A DNA stretch of 39,119 nt, taken from Prorocentrum cordatum (Eukaryota > Sar > Dinophyceae > Prorocentrales > Prorocentraceae). Of the stretch, positions 16,813-27,033 are shown piece by piece; the stretch's first letter is position 1; every line of letters begins with the position of its first letter. Made by a program: the position numbers and the translations under genes. The notes below the pieces were generated by a model. The model was not told the origin of the DNA. It did no database searches and saw nothing but the letters and a program-made list of their open reading frames with translations. The DNA is taken from positions 20,001 to 59,119 of the forward strand of contig CAUYUJ010005719.1 in assembly GCA_963575745.1 (NCBI GenBank), read 5' to 3'.

Positions 16813-17951
16813 CAACCTTTGTTACCGCCGGGGGACTCGTAGAGCTTCCTGACAACATGTGATGTCGAATAAAAATACACAGAAAAAAATATTTTTTCAG
16901 CCCAAGCAATTTCAGACCTCTCGGATGCAACAGCCGAACGCCCCCGATGCTTCTGGATTGTCTTCTGTACGAGCTCTGTAGCTCTCCTACAGCCCGAGTT
17001 ACGTGCGTAAATCGACAGCACCTCTCAAGAGGACTCGAACAATACGAATAGTTTGGCAAACCTAGCTCGAGTGTCAGACCAAGTTCAGAGCTCTGCATAC
17101 GCGTGGTGTATCTGAATCGATTCCTGTGATTACCAGCCCTGCAGCCCCCCTACAGCCCGAGCTAAGTGCAGGAAACCCACAGCACCTCTCAGGATGACTC
17201 GAACAATTCGAATAGCTTCGCGGACCTAGTTCGGGCAGCAGACAGAGTTCGGATCTCTGGATTCGACGGGCGGACGCGCCTGATCTCTGAATCAATTCCA
17301 GTGATTACCAGCCATGCAGCCCCCCTACAGCCCGAGTTAAGTGCAGAGAACCGACAGCATCTCTCTCTCAATATGACTCGAACAATACGAATAGTTTTGC
17401 GATTCTAGATCGGGCAGGCAGACCGCGTTCAGAGCTCTGGATTCAACAGACAACGGCCACTGATGATTCTGAATCAGATTCTGTACGTATCAGCTGTGTA
17501 GTCGTCCTGTAGTTCGTGTTCAATACAGAAAACCGAGAGCGTCTGTCAAGATGACTCGAATAATACGAATAGGTTTGCGGACCTAGCTCGGCTAGCAGAC
17601 CGAGTTCAGACCTCTGGGTTCAACAGGCGAACGCGCCTGATCATTCTAGATCGATTGGCTGTGCTTACCAGCTCTCTAGCTGTTCTGAAGCTCGAGTTAT
17701 CTTAAGAAAACCGACAGCGCCTGACAAGAGACTCGAAACGGCCGATCCCGCCCGTGTGCTTTTTGGCAGTAAAAGGTATCCGATCGAGCTGAGATAAAGA
17801 TGGCGAGCGGGAATAAGATCGAATATCACGGGAAAAAATACTAGAACTCTAACGAATAGTTGAATTTCGAGAACAAAATTTTCAACCGACTAAAAGTTAC
17901 CAAAAGGTCCATCGAGATTTTTCTAGCCAACTAGCTCTCCAGCGCCCCGGA
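16813..17951 (+). repeat. HP-S element body and tail
   Basis: Begins with the second target-duplication copy and the right hairpin arm (TTACCGCCGGGGG), then ACTCGTAGAGCTTCC. Monomers follow, then the tail from about 17745 (GATCCCGCC ... GGCGAGCGGGAAT). It is cut at CCCCGGA by the next head. Confidence 0.75.
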
Positions 17952-17985
17952 ACTGGGCGCCGGCGGTAAACCGTCAACCTTTGTT
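17952..17985 (+). repeat. HP-S hairpin head, left half, split by LINE-B
   Basis: ACTGGGCGCC to GTCAACCTTTGTT. CTTTGTT (17979-17985) is repeated at 23765-23771 on the other side of LINE-B. Confidence 0.8.
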
Positions 17986-18061
17986 TTTTTTGCGGTTTCC
18001 GGTCCGCCACTAGAATCCGAATCCGAATCGGCGGAGCAGTGCAACTGAGCCCCCCACCATC

Positions 18062-19507
18062 TTAGGTAGGTCGCAGCAGAGCACACGCCACCTTAGCAGC
18101 AGCTCTCGTCAGGGCAGCGCAGGCAGTTAGTTTACAGCAGGTTACTGTGCTACCAGGAGGCAAGCTCATCGCCTCCTCGGCCACATCGTGCCAATGGAAG
18201 CTGTGCGAGCTGGTGCAGGAGGAAGAGGAGGAGGAGGAGGAGGAGGAGGAGGAGGAGATGGGAAAATCAACCTGCACGCTGGAACCCCTACCTACAACGC
18301 CAATCTGAAGCCACCACCCACCTCCACATCCTTCATTACTGACACCCCCATCGAATGCACCACGGAGAGCAGTCTTACGAGTACTGAGGAACTTATCATA
18401 TGCAAACCCGCGAGTAATAGTTTGGCCACCTCTGGCCTCCCACGACAATTTATCCGCACGCTCATTACCCTCACGAAAGAAATGCTTATACAGATTCTGT
18501 CCCGATGCAGGTGAGTTCAGTCCCCATCCAGACAGCATCGATACCGTATTTTGTAGTGTTCCCACCAGTCGTACATACTGCTTGTTGCGAATCTGCCACT
18601 CACCACACATCCAGTTTACAACCGTCTTACTATCTCCCAAGATCTCCATCCCAAGACGCTCAATATTCTCACACCTCCACTCCGTTTCATTCTCATAATT
18701 AGCGGCAATACGTTTGCTCATCCTCTCATTCATCTCTCTCTCCTCCTCCCCCTCCGCCTTCACGTGCCTCACACCAGGTGGCCTGGGTAAAACAAACAAG
18801 TCGAACAAGTGTTGCATACCAATCACAGTCAGCAAATGCTTGCAATATTTCTCTCGGGACCCAGCGGAGCTGTCGAACGAGAGGTACCACTCGCAACCAA
18901 AGAGATCGCACAAACACCAGTCCCACACAGTATGTCCACGGGGAGGGCCGCCCATGTTCATGCGCGTGAGTTGCTTCCTATCTTTTGCAGGCAACGCTAG
19001 AATACATGTGTCATGCTGTTCCGTCCACTTCCCCCTTCCGTGTAGCATGGCCAGCCTAGATATCATCCATTCACGTGACATGTCCGACTCCTCAGGTATG
19101 GCAGGCTGATCATCCGGTGTCCGCCGACGACAGCCACTCGACATCTGGGATATCTGAGATACATGATATGCATGAGAAGCCGCCGCCGCCGCCATCGCCC
19201 GAGTTTTCCTCTGACGCCGATTTGGTACCGTCTCTCCCTCCTCCTCCTCTGTGTGTGTTGTGTATCTCCTCATACGAATACTTGCAGCAACTGAGACATC
19301 CTTAGCCCAATCCCAACAGCGAAACATCCATATCTGCACCGCACTTCGGAATCCAAGCTCAACAAAACTCTGTCGTCCCGCTTTGTATCGCCTACGTTGA
19401 AACTCAGACCAGCCTTCAGTTCTCCGCTTGCGTAGACCTGACATTATCGCTAGACATCTGCCTTCAAAATAGTGAACAGCAGCAATGGTAGAATAGTCGG
19501 GCGTCTG
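18062..19507 (-). pseudogene. LINE-B ORF2 C-terminal part, out of frame (permuted RNase H)
   Basis: This is the continuation of ORF2 after the frameshift. The alignment to LINE-A resumes at FEGRCL (about 19454-19471), before the ATG at 19444. Counted from that ATG: a HGRGKW motif shared with LINE-A (SGEW), then GDS (D271), HFFREGNERAD (D331), AFDGG (D365) and TCCKL, where Lys438 replaces the expected catalytic Glu. A poly-Ser run (about 397-409) sits between the DGG and CCKL segments. The motif order is permuted as in LINE-A and LINE-C. Confidence 0.85.
18208..18260 (+). repeat. GAG/GGA trinucleotide run
   Basis: A purine run of mostly GGA units, which on the coding strand makes the poly-Ser stretch inside the LINE-B RNase H region. 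It looks like a slippage expansion within a linker. Confidence 0.85.
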
Positions 19508-22245
19508 CCCTCACAGTTGAATAATAATACAGCAATCACTTTAGCTTGATAGCGAGTAAATCTTTCAGCCAAGTCAATCCCAGAGCAGCGATAATACGCG
19601 ATTTCCCCAAAGAACATCTTCTGGGCTTTCTGGAGCATGGCCTCTGAGTCCGAGTGGTCCTTCCAGGTCTCCTCCAGAGTGGCTCCCAGGATCTCAAACG
19701 CTTGAACACGCGGTAGGACCACTTCTCGGGTCCCAAGAGCGGCGTCACTAGACGGCACCAGCACACGGATATCCTGCTCAGGGGACGGCGGGATGCCAGG
19801 CGGCGCACCAAAGTAAATATACATCAACGATTTCGGCTTCCAGGTCATTCCTGCATTCATCAGGGGGATACTCATGTCACGCACCATCAACTCAAGGTCA
19901 GTGCGGGTCTTCGCATACAACAAAAGATTATCTGCCCAGAAACTGTGGGTCATACGCTCACCATTGAACATGCGCTCATCATTTTCCAAATTGATGCCGT
20001 ACTGCGTTTCTTGCCTCCATCTGTCGATAACATCTCTCCAGAGTACAATAGAAACTGCCAGAAAAATCATAGGTCCCTCTACTCCTCCCGTTCGAATAGA
20101 TTTGTCCCAATAGACCGCTGTCGATGCCTCGATGCCCTCGAAGCTGGCCACGCACTGATTATCCATCATGGGTTCAATCAACGCCACAATGAGATCAGCA
20201 GGTATGTCAAGAGCACGAAGACAGCGCATGGCGAGGCACGGAGTGACATTATCGAAAGCTTGTAAAATATCAAGGTTGGCAAGCCACAAACTGTCTCCAT
20301 TGCCCCAGACAGCGGAGTGCTGGCTGAGCCTCTTGGCAACGCTGGTGATTTCCGATGTTTTACGTCCCGATCTGAATCCGTACAGGCATACATAGTGTCG
20401 GTGCTCCTCAATCCTCTTCTCAATCATCATCACAATACATGTCATGTACCATTTCAGAAGACACGACTGTAGACATAGCACACGTGTATCAGTCAAATGT
20501 TGTATGTCCATTTCTTTAGGCATGAGCGTGGCAGCTAGTTGACGCCAACTGTCGGGGCAACATAACCTGCGGGAATACACACCTTGGAAGCTCACCAGAA
20601 CACGTCGCACAGATGCCCACGAGAGCTGTTTCAACATCGTGACAGTCACGTTGTCGGGACCTGGGGCCTTTCCCGTGGACAGCTTCGCCCTCGCCCGCAG
20701 CAGGAGCGACATCGAGAACACCTCAGAGGATCCGCTTCCCGAACATAGACCACGCAGCGACTGAAGCTCACGCAGGGTCACCTCTCTGGCCTCGGGGTCC
20801 TCCACCTTAGACTTCATGTGCCCCAATATCTCGTCCCCCCACTCCTCGCGGTTCTGAGACTCCATCCCGTTGGCAAGGATCAACGTCTCCGTCTTGGCCC
20901 TCCTCCTCCTCCTCGTGTTCATTTCCGTCCTCCACCTCTGTACTCTTGCCTCCAGCCTCCTTCTTTCTCTCCTCACTATCTTTGAGCACCGTTTGGCCTC
21001 CTCTCTATCCCCACGACGAAGCGCTTCGCGTTTACTTTCCTGGGCGGCCCAGTGGATCTCGGACTTCTTTGGCACATTATTCCTGGGATTGGTATCTTTC
21101 TGGGGGGTCTCCTCGGCGGCCTTTATGAGGTCAGGTCCCAGCATATCCAACATCTCCTGGCGGTCCTCTGGGTCAGCATTTTCCTGGCACAAAGCACGGT
21201 AACGACTGCCCCGATCGTCCATGTTCTTCGCAAACTCAAGCTGCGACACCGGCTGCAAGTGGATGAATTTTCGAGCAGGCTGGGTCCGTCTCTTCGCAGA
21301 CGGTGCACAAGACAGGCGAACAACTATGCAAGCGTGGTCAGACAGCGCACGTTCGTATCTGCTGCATGGGTGCTCCGTCCAGGCGTGGCCGATTTCCGCA
21401 GGCAGCATCCAGCCTACAGTGATCTCCTGCCTGTGTAAACGACGGCTGACACCAACATAGTCGAGTACCTTCTCCACCCCCGCACTTGATTTGAAAGTAA
21501 CCATCCTCTGCCCAAATGTGTTCTCCATCCTGATGCCCCAGAGCCCGCAGAAGTCCAGTAGGGCCCTCCTCATAGATTGCAGCCTAGACGCCCGTCGAAT
21601 TTCGAAGCCCGAGACAACCCTATGAGCTCTTGTTTTACGTGCACCACGTTTTGTTTGAGTCATATACGGGTTGCCGTCATCCGCTCCTTCCTCCATCCCA
21701 GTATCAATCTCCGTAGAATCCCCAGCAATCCCAGACGCCTCCAGAAGCCCTGATCCAGTAACTCTGAAGCCGTTGACCTCCGAATCTGGCTCGAGTTCGA
21801 CGTTAGCATCTGTCAAGAAGACCAAGTCCTGCGGCTGCTTCGGGAACTTAGACCTATGTGTGCGAAGCACTTGGGATATATCAAACAATATCTGCTCATA
21901 CACATCATGCTCATACTGTTCTTCCGTAAGGGTACTGATACTCTCATGTGGCATATATGCAACAATAACCGGAACACTAGAATAACTACAAATGACAAAA
22001 CCTTTGCCACGATATGTGGCTCTGAGCGAGTCTCTCCAAGACTTGGACATGATCACCGCAGCCTTCCGACAAGTACTGCGAAAAGTTGTGTAACCTCGCA
22101 TGCTGAGATCACGAACTGAAAGGAACTGACACTCGCACAACCCCGCGAGTCCCACATCTAAGCGACGTAGTGAATTAATTATGTCATGGCCGTTCTCTGC
22201 ACCTGCCCGACGCACATTCCATGACGCAATGGTGTCGCGGCACCT
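19450..22245 (-). CDS. LINE-B ORF2, N-terminal part: endonuclease and reverse transcriptase
   Basis: Numbered from the GTG at 22215; the frame is open from the ORF1 stop at 22246 and includes SWNV just before that GTG. Endonuclease residues: CECQ (E28), LTDAN (D136), LDYV (D252), SDH (D293). Reverse transcriptase: motif A LDILQAFD (D649, D655), motif B GGVEGP (710-715), motif C WADN (760-763). No ATG occurs until about codon 39, inside the endonuclease. The last ~18 residues before the stop at 19450 are out-of-frame sequence, caused by an indel near 19507-19513. The rest of the protein continues in another frame at 18062-19507. A single indel in an otherwise conserved ORF points to a recently inactivated copy or a sequencing error. 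Confidence 0.88.
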   Translation of the reverse strand, partial: RCRDTIASWNVRRAGAENGHDIINSLRRLDVGLAGLCECQFLSVRDLSMRGYTTFRSTCRKAAVIMSKSWRDSLRATYRGKGFVICSYSSVPVIVAYMPHESISTLTEEQYEHDVYEQILFDISQVLRTHRSKFPKQPQDLVFLTDANVELEPDSEVNGFRVTGSGLLEASGIAGDSTEIDTGMEEGADDGNPYMTQTKRGARKTRAHRVVSGFEIRRASRLQSMRRALLDFCGLWGIRMENTFGQRMVTFKSSAGVEKVLDYVGVSRRLHRQEITVGWMLPAEIGHAWTEHPCSRYERALSDHACIVVRLSCAPSAKRRTQPARKFIHLQPVSQLEFAKNMDDRGSRYRALCQENADPEDRQEMLDMLGPDLIKAAEETPQKDTNPRNNVPKKSEIHWAAQESKREALRRGDREEAKRCSKIVRRERRRLEARVQRWRTEMNTRRRRRAKTETLILANGMESQNREEWGDEILGHMKSKVEDPEAREVTLRELQSLRGLCSGSGSSEVFSMSLLLRARAKLSTGKAPGPDNVTVTMLKQLSWASVRRVLVSFQGVYSRRLCCPDSWRQLAATLMPKEMDIQHLTDTRVLCLQSCLLKWYMTCIVMMIEKRIEEHRHYVCLYGFRSGRKTSEITSVAKRLSQHSAVWGNGDSLWLANLDILQAFDNVTPCLAMRCLRALDIPADLIVALIEPMMDNQCVASFEGIEASTAVYWDKSIRTGGVEGPMIFLAVSIVLWRDVIDRWRQETQYGINLENDERMFNGERMTHSFWADNLLLYAKTRTDLELMVRDMSIPLMNAGMTWKPKSLMYIYFGAPPGIPPSPEQDIRVLVPSSDAALGTREVVLPRVQAFEILGATLEETWKDHSDSEAMLQKAQKMFFGEIAYYRCSGIDLAERFTRYQAKVIAVLLFNCEGRRPTILPLLLFTILKADV

Positions 22246-22260
22246 CTAGTTCGTACTGGA
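22231..22260 (-). promoter_or_regulatory. In-frame stop between LINE-B ORF1 and ORF2 (candidate readthrough site)
   Basis: Minus-strand codons AAC-TAG-AGG-TGC-CGC. ORF1 ends at the TAG and the same frame enters the endonuclease nine codons later at TGG-AAT-GTG. The layout and the flanking Asn and Arg-Cys residues match LINE-A, although the stop is TAG instead of TGA. Confidence 0.65.
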
Positions 22261-23757
22261 AATCCTCGCTCGCAACTCATCAATGTTGATCCCTGGCTCA
22301 AGCTGGTTCATTGCACGAGTAATCTCCCAGCCATTCTGCAGAGAGAACTTGGCCACAATCTTCCCTGGAGGTGGTAAGTGGTCACTGGAACCCCACATGA
22401 ACGTAATCGGTGGTCCCGTCTCAGCCCTGAGATTTGAATGATGCTTCTTGAAACTCTTGAACTTGGCCTGAAAGATCCCAGCGGCATCCAGATGGGGCTT
22501 CTTCCAGGGGGGGGCCTCCACGTGGACCTTGAGGACCCTGGGAGCGTGCTGGAGTTTGTTGTCGGCGATCGCGGCGACGAGTCGACGACGGAGATCCCAC
22601 AGCTGGTCACTGGTAACCCCATTCTGGAAATAGAGCCGAGCACGCGAATAACCCCATGCCTCTCGACCTGTGTTGAACCTCTTGGATTGGTTCAGGCCCA
22701 GAAGCTCCTTCACACCGCTGAACCATTCTCCAGCCAGGACCTCATTCAGTAGTAAGTTCAACGCCTGCTGTGATAACATCTCCTCCTGACGCTTCTCTGC
22801 ATCCCGCCAGTCCGTCACCCATCCCTTGAGCTCGACAAATGATGGAGTGAAGTTCTGCATGGACTGCCGAGTTTCCCCCGAGGACGCTGTCGTAGAAGCG
22901 CCTGCTCTGGGGGCCCCACCTGCCGGAGCCTGCTGGAGCTGAATAATCTGGAGCCTCTGATCCTCCACCTTCTTAGTGATAACATCAAGGTCCGTCATCG
23001 CCTGCTGTACATTTTTCTCCACCGAATCAACACGAGCATTGAGTTGGGTGCCTAGGTCCGTGATGCTCCGATGAGTTGATTGGAAGCCCTCAGTCATCTT
23101 ACCTCCCAGAGATGCAACAAGCGTCGTGATCTTGTCCATCCCCTTAGTCATGGCCTCCTCGAGGCCTTCAACCGTCTGAATTTTGACACGTTTTCCCAAT
23201 GGGACCTCCTCCTCCTTGGCTCCTGGAACGGGCATATCAGCGGCGTCCATGGCGAAAACCTCGGGGACCGCAGCAGCTGATGAGGCAGCCATCTTGCCGT
23301 CTGAGATGTTACAAGGGATATTCCACTTCGCACAGAACGATCGATCTTCTCGAGTACGTTTGAGATGCGCACTTAACTGATGAAAGTTATATGGGGCAAC
23401 AGGATTGTGAGGTAAAGTGGGAGAGAGATCAGGTGGTCCAGATAGTATGTCAACTAGAGAATCTTTATCGTCGTGACAAGCTCTACCAACCTGTCTGGCA
23501 AGATACTCCCACTCCCAGTGTCCGAAGTTGGCTCCCCAGCGGTCCAAATCGATCGATTGACTCTGGCTCGTCCCGCCCAGCTCGACGCGGCAAAATGCCG
23601 CAACAATGCACACAAACAAATACAAACAAAGGCAGGCGGTCTGCTTACCTCGGACTCGCCGAAGTCGCCGAAGTGGCCCGATCGCCACGCGCCCCCGCGC
23701 GGAGGGCCAGGGGCAGGCTGCCTGACTGCACGATGCAGCTCGAGGAGCCCCCTCCAC
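22246..23757 (-). CDS. LINE-B ORF1: coiled-coil protein
   Basis: 503 codons from a GTG at 23757. The first in-frame ATG is at 23292 (residue 156, in DGKMAASS) and is the more likely start, giving about 348 residues. The open frame before it reaches the element's 5' boundary and may be leader. Visible features: a basic LGKRVK patch (about 187-192), a long coiled coil (about 195-276), and a C-terminal domain with ELKGW and PPWKKPH that aligns with FKGW and APWRTPH of LINE-A ORF1. There is no zinc finger. The likely role is element RNA binding, by analogy with LINE ORF1 proteins. It ends in TAG, in frame with ORF2. Confidence 0.82.
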   Translation of the reverse strand: MEGAPRAASCSQAACPWPSARGRVAIGPLRRLRRVRGKQTACLCLYLFVCIVAAFCRVELGGTSQSQSIDLDRWGANFGHWEWEYLARQVGRACHDDKDSLVDILSGPPDLSPTLPHNPVAPYNFHQLSAHLKRTREDRSFCAKWNIPCNISDGKMAASSAAAVPEVFAMDAADMPVPGAKEEEVPLGKRVKIQTVEGLEEAMTKGMDKITTLVASLGGKMTEGFQSTHRSITDLGTQLNARVDSVEKNVQQAMTDLDVITKKVEDQRLQIIQLQQAPAGGAPRAGASTTASSGETRQSMQNFTPSFVELKGWVTDWRDAEKRQEEMLSQQALNLLLNEVLAGEWFSGVKELLGLNQSKRFNTGREAWGYSRARLYFQNGVTSDQLWDLRRRLVAAIADNKLQHAPRVLKVHVEAPPWKKPHLDAAGIFQAKFKSFKKHHSNLRAETGPPITFMWGSSDHLPPPGKIVAKFSLQNGWEITRAMNQLEPGINIDELRARISSTN

Positions 23758-23764
23758 GATGCAG

Positions 23765-24521
23765 CTTTGTTACCGCCGGGGGACTCGTAGAGCTTCCTGA
23801 CAACATATAATTTCGAAAAAAATTACACAGAAATAACAGTTTTCCAGCCCAAGCAATTTGAGACCTCTTGGATGCAACAGCGGATCGCCCCCGATGCTTC
23901 TGGATTGTCTTCTGTACGAGCTCTGTAGCTCTCCTACACCCCGAGTTACGTGCGTAAACCGACACCTCTCAAGACGACTCGAACAGTACGAATAGTTTGA
24001 CAAACCTAGCTCGAGTATCAAACCGAGTTCAGACTCTGCATGCGACAGACGGACGCGTCTGATGTCTCTGAATCGATTTCCGTGATTACCAGCCCTGCAG
24101 CCCCCCCCCTACTGCCGAGTTAAGTGCAGGAAACCGACAGCACCTCTGAGGATGACTCGAACAATACGAATAGTTTCGCGGACCTAGTTCGGGCAGCAAG
24201 AGTTCGAGCTCTGGATTCGAAAGGCGGACGCGCCTGATGTCTCCGAATCGATTCCAATCATTACCAGCCATGCAGCCCCCCTACAGCCCGAGTTGACTCG
24301 AACAATACGAATAATTTTGCGGACCTATTTCGGGCAGCAGACAGAGTTCGGAGCTCTGGATTCGACAGGCGGACACGCCTGATGTCTCCGAATCGATTCC
24401 AGTAATTACCAGCCACGCAGCCCTCTACAGCCCGAGTTAAGTGCAGAGAACCGACAGCATCTCTCAAGATGACTCGAACAATACGAATAGTTTCGCGATT
24501 CTAGATCAGGCAGCAGACCGA
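23765..24521 (+). repeat. HP-S element body, interrupted by HP-U
   Basis: Starts with the LINE-B target duplication and right hairpin arm, then ACTCGTAGAGCTTCC and four monomers. It is interrupted at GCAGACCGA by an HP-U element and resumes at 24923. Confidence 0.75.
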
Positions 24522-24922
24522 ACTGGGAACCGGCGGTAAACCGTCAACCAGGTTACCGCCGGGACCCTCGTAGAGCTCTTTTCTCACACCGCGCTCCTCA
24601 GAACACAGGGAGTAAGCTTCTGGAGTGAGAAACGAAAAAATCGAAAAATCACGTTTTTCTGTTTTTATCGAACGTCGGTTGCTCCAAGTGTTTTAATAGA
24701 AATACTGCACCTACAGACCTGAGAATTTTACTGAAAGACGTGTCTTAACCCACTACAGGTGCGAAAAATCTGCTTTCTCAAAATGAATTGTCAAATATCT
24801 TTCAAATATTCGCAAAACCACCCAAAAGTTACCACTTTGTCCTTTCTCGCCGGGTCGGTCAACTAGCTCCACCCCGCGCCAGAATTCCTCTAGCTCATCG
24901 ATGGCGAAGAGCTCTACGAGGT
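24522..24922 (+). mobile_element. HP-U element (401 bp), precise insertion
   Basis: A complete element from ACTGGGAACCGGCGG to GAGCTCTACGAGGT. The head is of the A/T type (GGTAAACC / GGTTACC). The flanks ACCGA and ATTCAG join into the monomer phrase ACCGAATTCAG, which exists elsewhere (for example about 28308), so the insertion adds no target duplication, or one A at most. It contains no ORF of its own. Confidence 0.8.
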
Positions 24923-25000
24923 ATTCAGAGCTCTAGATCCAACAGAAAACGGCCAATGATGATTCTGAAGCAGATTCTATACGTATCGAGATCTTTCTAG
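24923..25000 (+). repeat. HP-S monomer, continuation after HP-U
   Basis: ATTCAGAGCTCTAGATCC onward continues the monomer interrupted at 24521. It then switches to HP-S tail sequence (TTTCTAGCCAA) before the next head. Confidence 0.65.
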
Positions 25001-25183
25001 CCAACCGGCGCGGGCGGTGAACCGTCAACCTGGTCACCGCCGGGAACCTCGTAGAGCTCCTTGCACGCGTAGGAGTGCTCAGCATCGAACGAGAGGGCTT
25101 CTGGAAGCATCTCGAAAAAAAGAAAACATGATTTTTTTTCCAAGTCGACATAAAGTTGGTTTCGCCAAGTGTTTTGACAGTAA
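25001..25183 (+). repeat. HP-T element, 3'-truncated
   Basis: Has a G/C-type head with an altered start (CCGGCGCGGGCGGTGAACC), ACCTCGTAGAGCTCC and an HP-T body. It is cut at GACAGTAA by the next head. Confidence 0.65.
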
Positions 25184-26397
25184 ACTGGGCGCCGGCGGTA
25201 AACCGTCAACCTTTGTCACCGCCGGGGGGACTCGTAGAGCTTCCTGACAACATATAATGTCGAAAAAAATTACACAGAAAACATAGTTTTTCAGCCAAAG
25301 CAATTTCAGACCTCTCGGATGCAACAGCCGACGCCCCCGATGCTTCTGGATTGTCTTCTGTACGAGCTCTGTAGCTCTGCTACAGCCCGAGTTACGTGCG
25401 TAAATCGACAGCACCTCTCAAGATGACTCGAACAGTGCGAATAGTTTAGCAAACCTAGCTCGAGTATGAGACCGAGTTTAGACCTCTGCATGCGACAGGC
25501 GGACGCGTCTGATGTCTCTGAATCGATGCCTCTGATTACCAGCCCTCCAACCTCCCCTACGGCCCGAGTTAAGTGCAGGAAACCGACAGCACCTCTCAGC
25601 ATGACTCGAACAATACGAATAGTTTCGAGGACCTAGTTCGGGCAGCAGACAGAGTTCGCAGCTCTGGATTCGAAAGGCGGACGCGCCTGATGTTCCGAAT
25701 TGATTCCAGTGATTACCAGCCATGCAGCCCCCCTACAGCCCGAGTTAAGTGCAGAGAACCGATAGCATCTCTCAATATGACTCGAACAATACGAATAGTT
25801 TCGCGATTCTAAATCGGGCAGCAGACCGAGTTCAGAGCTCTGGATCCAACAGAGAACGACCACTGATGATTTTGAATCAGATTCTGTACGTATCAGCTCT
25901 GTAGCTGTCCTGTAGCTCGAGGTAAAAACCGAGAGCGTCTGTCAAAATGACTCGAATAATACGAATAGGTTTGCGAACCTAGCTCGGCTAGCAGACCGAG
26001 TTCAGACCTCTGGGTTCAACAGGCGAACGCGCCTGACCATTCTGCATCGATTAGCTGTGCTTACCAGCTCTGTAGCTGTTCTGAGGCTCGAGTTATCTTG
26101 AAAAAAACCGACAGCGCCAATCAAGATGACTCGAAACGGCCGATCCCGCCGGAGTGCTTTGGCAGTACAAGATACCCGATCGACCTGAGATCGAGATGGC
26201 GAGCGGGAATGAGATCGAATGTCACGGGAAAAAATACTAGAGCTCTAACGAATTGTTGAATTTCGAGAACAAGATTTTCAATCGACCAACAGTCACCAAA
26301 AGGTCCGTCGAGATTTTTCTTGCCAACTAGCTCTCCAGCGCCCCGGAATTACTCTTAAGCTTCCAGCAATAACTTGCTGAGGGAAGCTCTACGAGTT
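25184..26397 (+). repeat. HP-S element, complete
   Basis: The head is at 25184-25229 (a variant with TTTGTCACC, which breaks one stem pair). Monomers and tail follow, and it ends with GGAAGCTCTACGAGTT at 26397. About 1.2 kb. Confidence 0.75.
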
Positions 26398-27033
26398 ACC
26401 TCTCGGATGCAACAGCTGAACGCCCCCGATGCTTCTGGATTGTCTTCTGTACGAGCTCGGTAGCTCTCCTACAGCCCGAGTTACGTGTAAATCGACAGCA
26501 CCTCTCAAGATGACTCGAACAATACGAATAGTTTCGCAAACCTAGCTTGAGTATCAGACCGAGTTCAGACCTCTGCATGCGACAGGCGGACGCGCCTGAT
26601 GTATCTGAATCGATTCCTGTGATTACCAGCCCTGCAGCCCCCCATACAGCCCGAGTTTGCAGGAAACCGACAGCACCTCTCAGGATGACTCGAAGAATAC
26701 GAATAGTTTTGCAGACCTAGTTCAGGCAGCAGACAGAGTTCGGAGCTCTGGATTTGACAGACAGACGCCTGATGTCTCCGAATCGATTCCAGTGATTACC
26801 AGCCAAGCAGCCCCCCTACAGCCCGAGTAAAGTGCAGAGAACCGATAGCATCTCTCAAGATGACTCGAACAATACGAATAGTTTCGCGATTCTAGATCGG
26901 GCAGCAGACCGAGTTCAGAGCTCTGGATTCCACAGACAACGGCCACTGATCATTCCGAATCAGATTCTGTACGCATCAGCTCTGTAGCTGTCCTGTAGCT
27001 CGAGTTTAGGACAGAAAACCGAGAGCGCCTGTC
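26398..27033 (+). repeat. HP-S element, part upstream of nested HP-S
   Basis: Starts inside the first HP-S unit (ACCTCTCGGATGCAACAG) without a head. It is interrupted at CCTGTC by a complete HP-S element and resumes at 28256. Confidence 0.7.

Larger units (their letters stand above)
17986..23764 (-). mobile_element. LINE-B: near full-length LINE with poly(A), one frameshift
   Basis: A 5.8-kb minus-strand element in the hairpin loop, flanked by a 7-bp duplication CTTTGTT. The A-tail reads as plus-strand T's at 17984-17990. ORF1, then an in-frame stop, then ORF2 with endonuclease, reverse transcriptase and RNase H. ORF2 is broken by a frameshift near 19507-19513, and the RNase H catalytic Glu position is Lys, so this copy is probably dead. 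The 5' end has two copies of GCTGCATCGTG and no spliced-leader relic, and ORF1 is open right up to the boundary, so slight 5' truncation is possible. Confidence 0.9.

Noticed and set aside
19450-19513. Programmed -1/+1 frameshift in LINE-B ORF2
   Set aside because: No obvious slippery heptamer followed by structure is seen, and LINE-A is continuous at the same place, so a simple indel is more likely.
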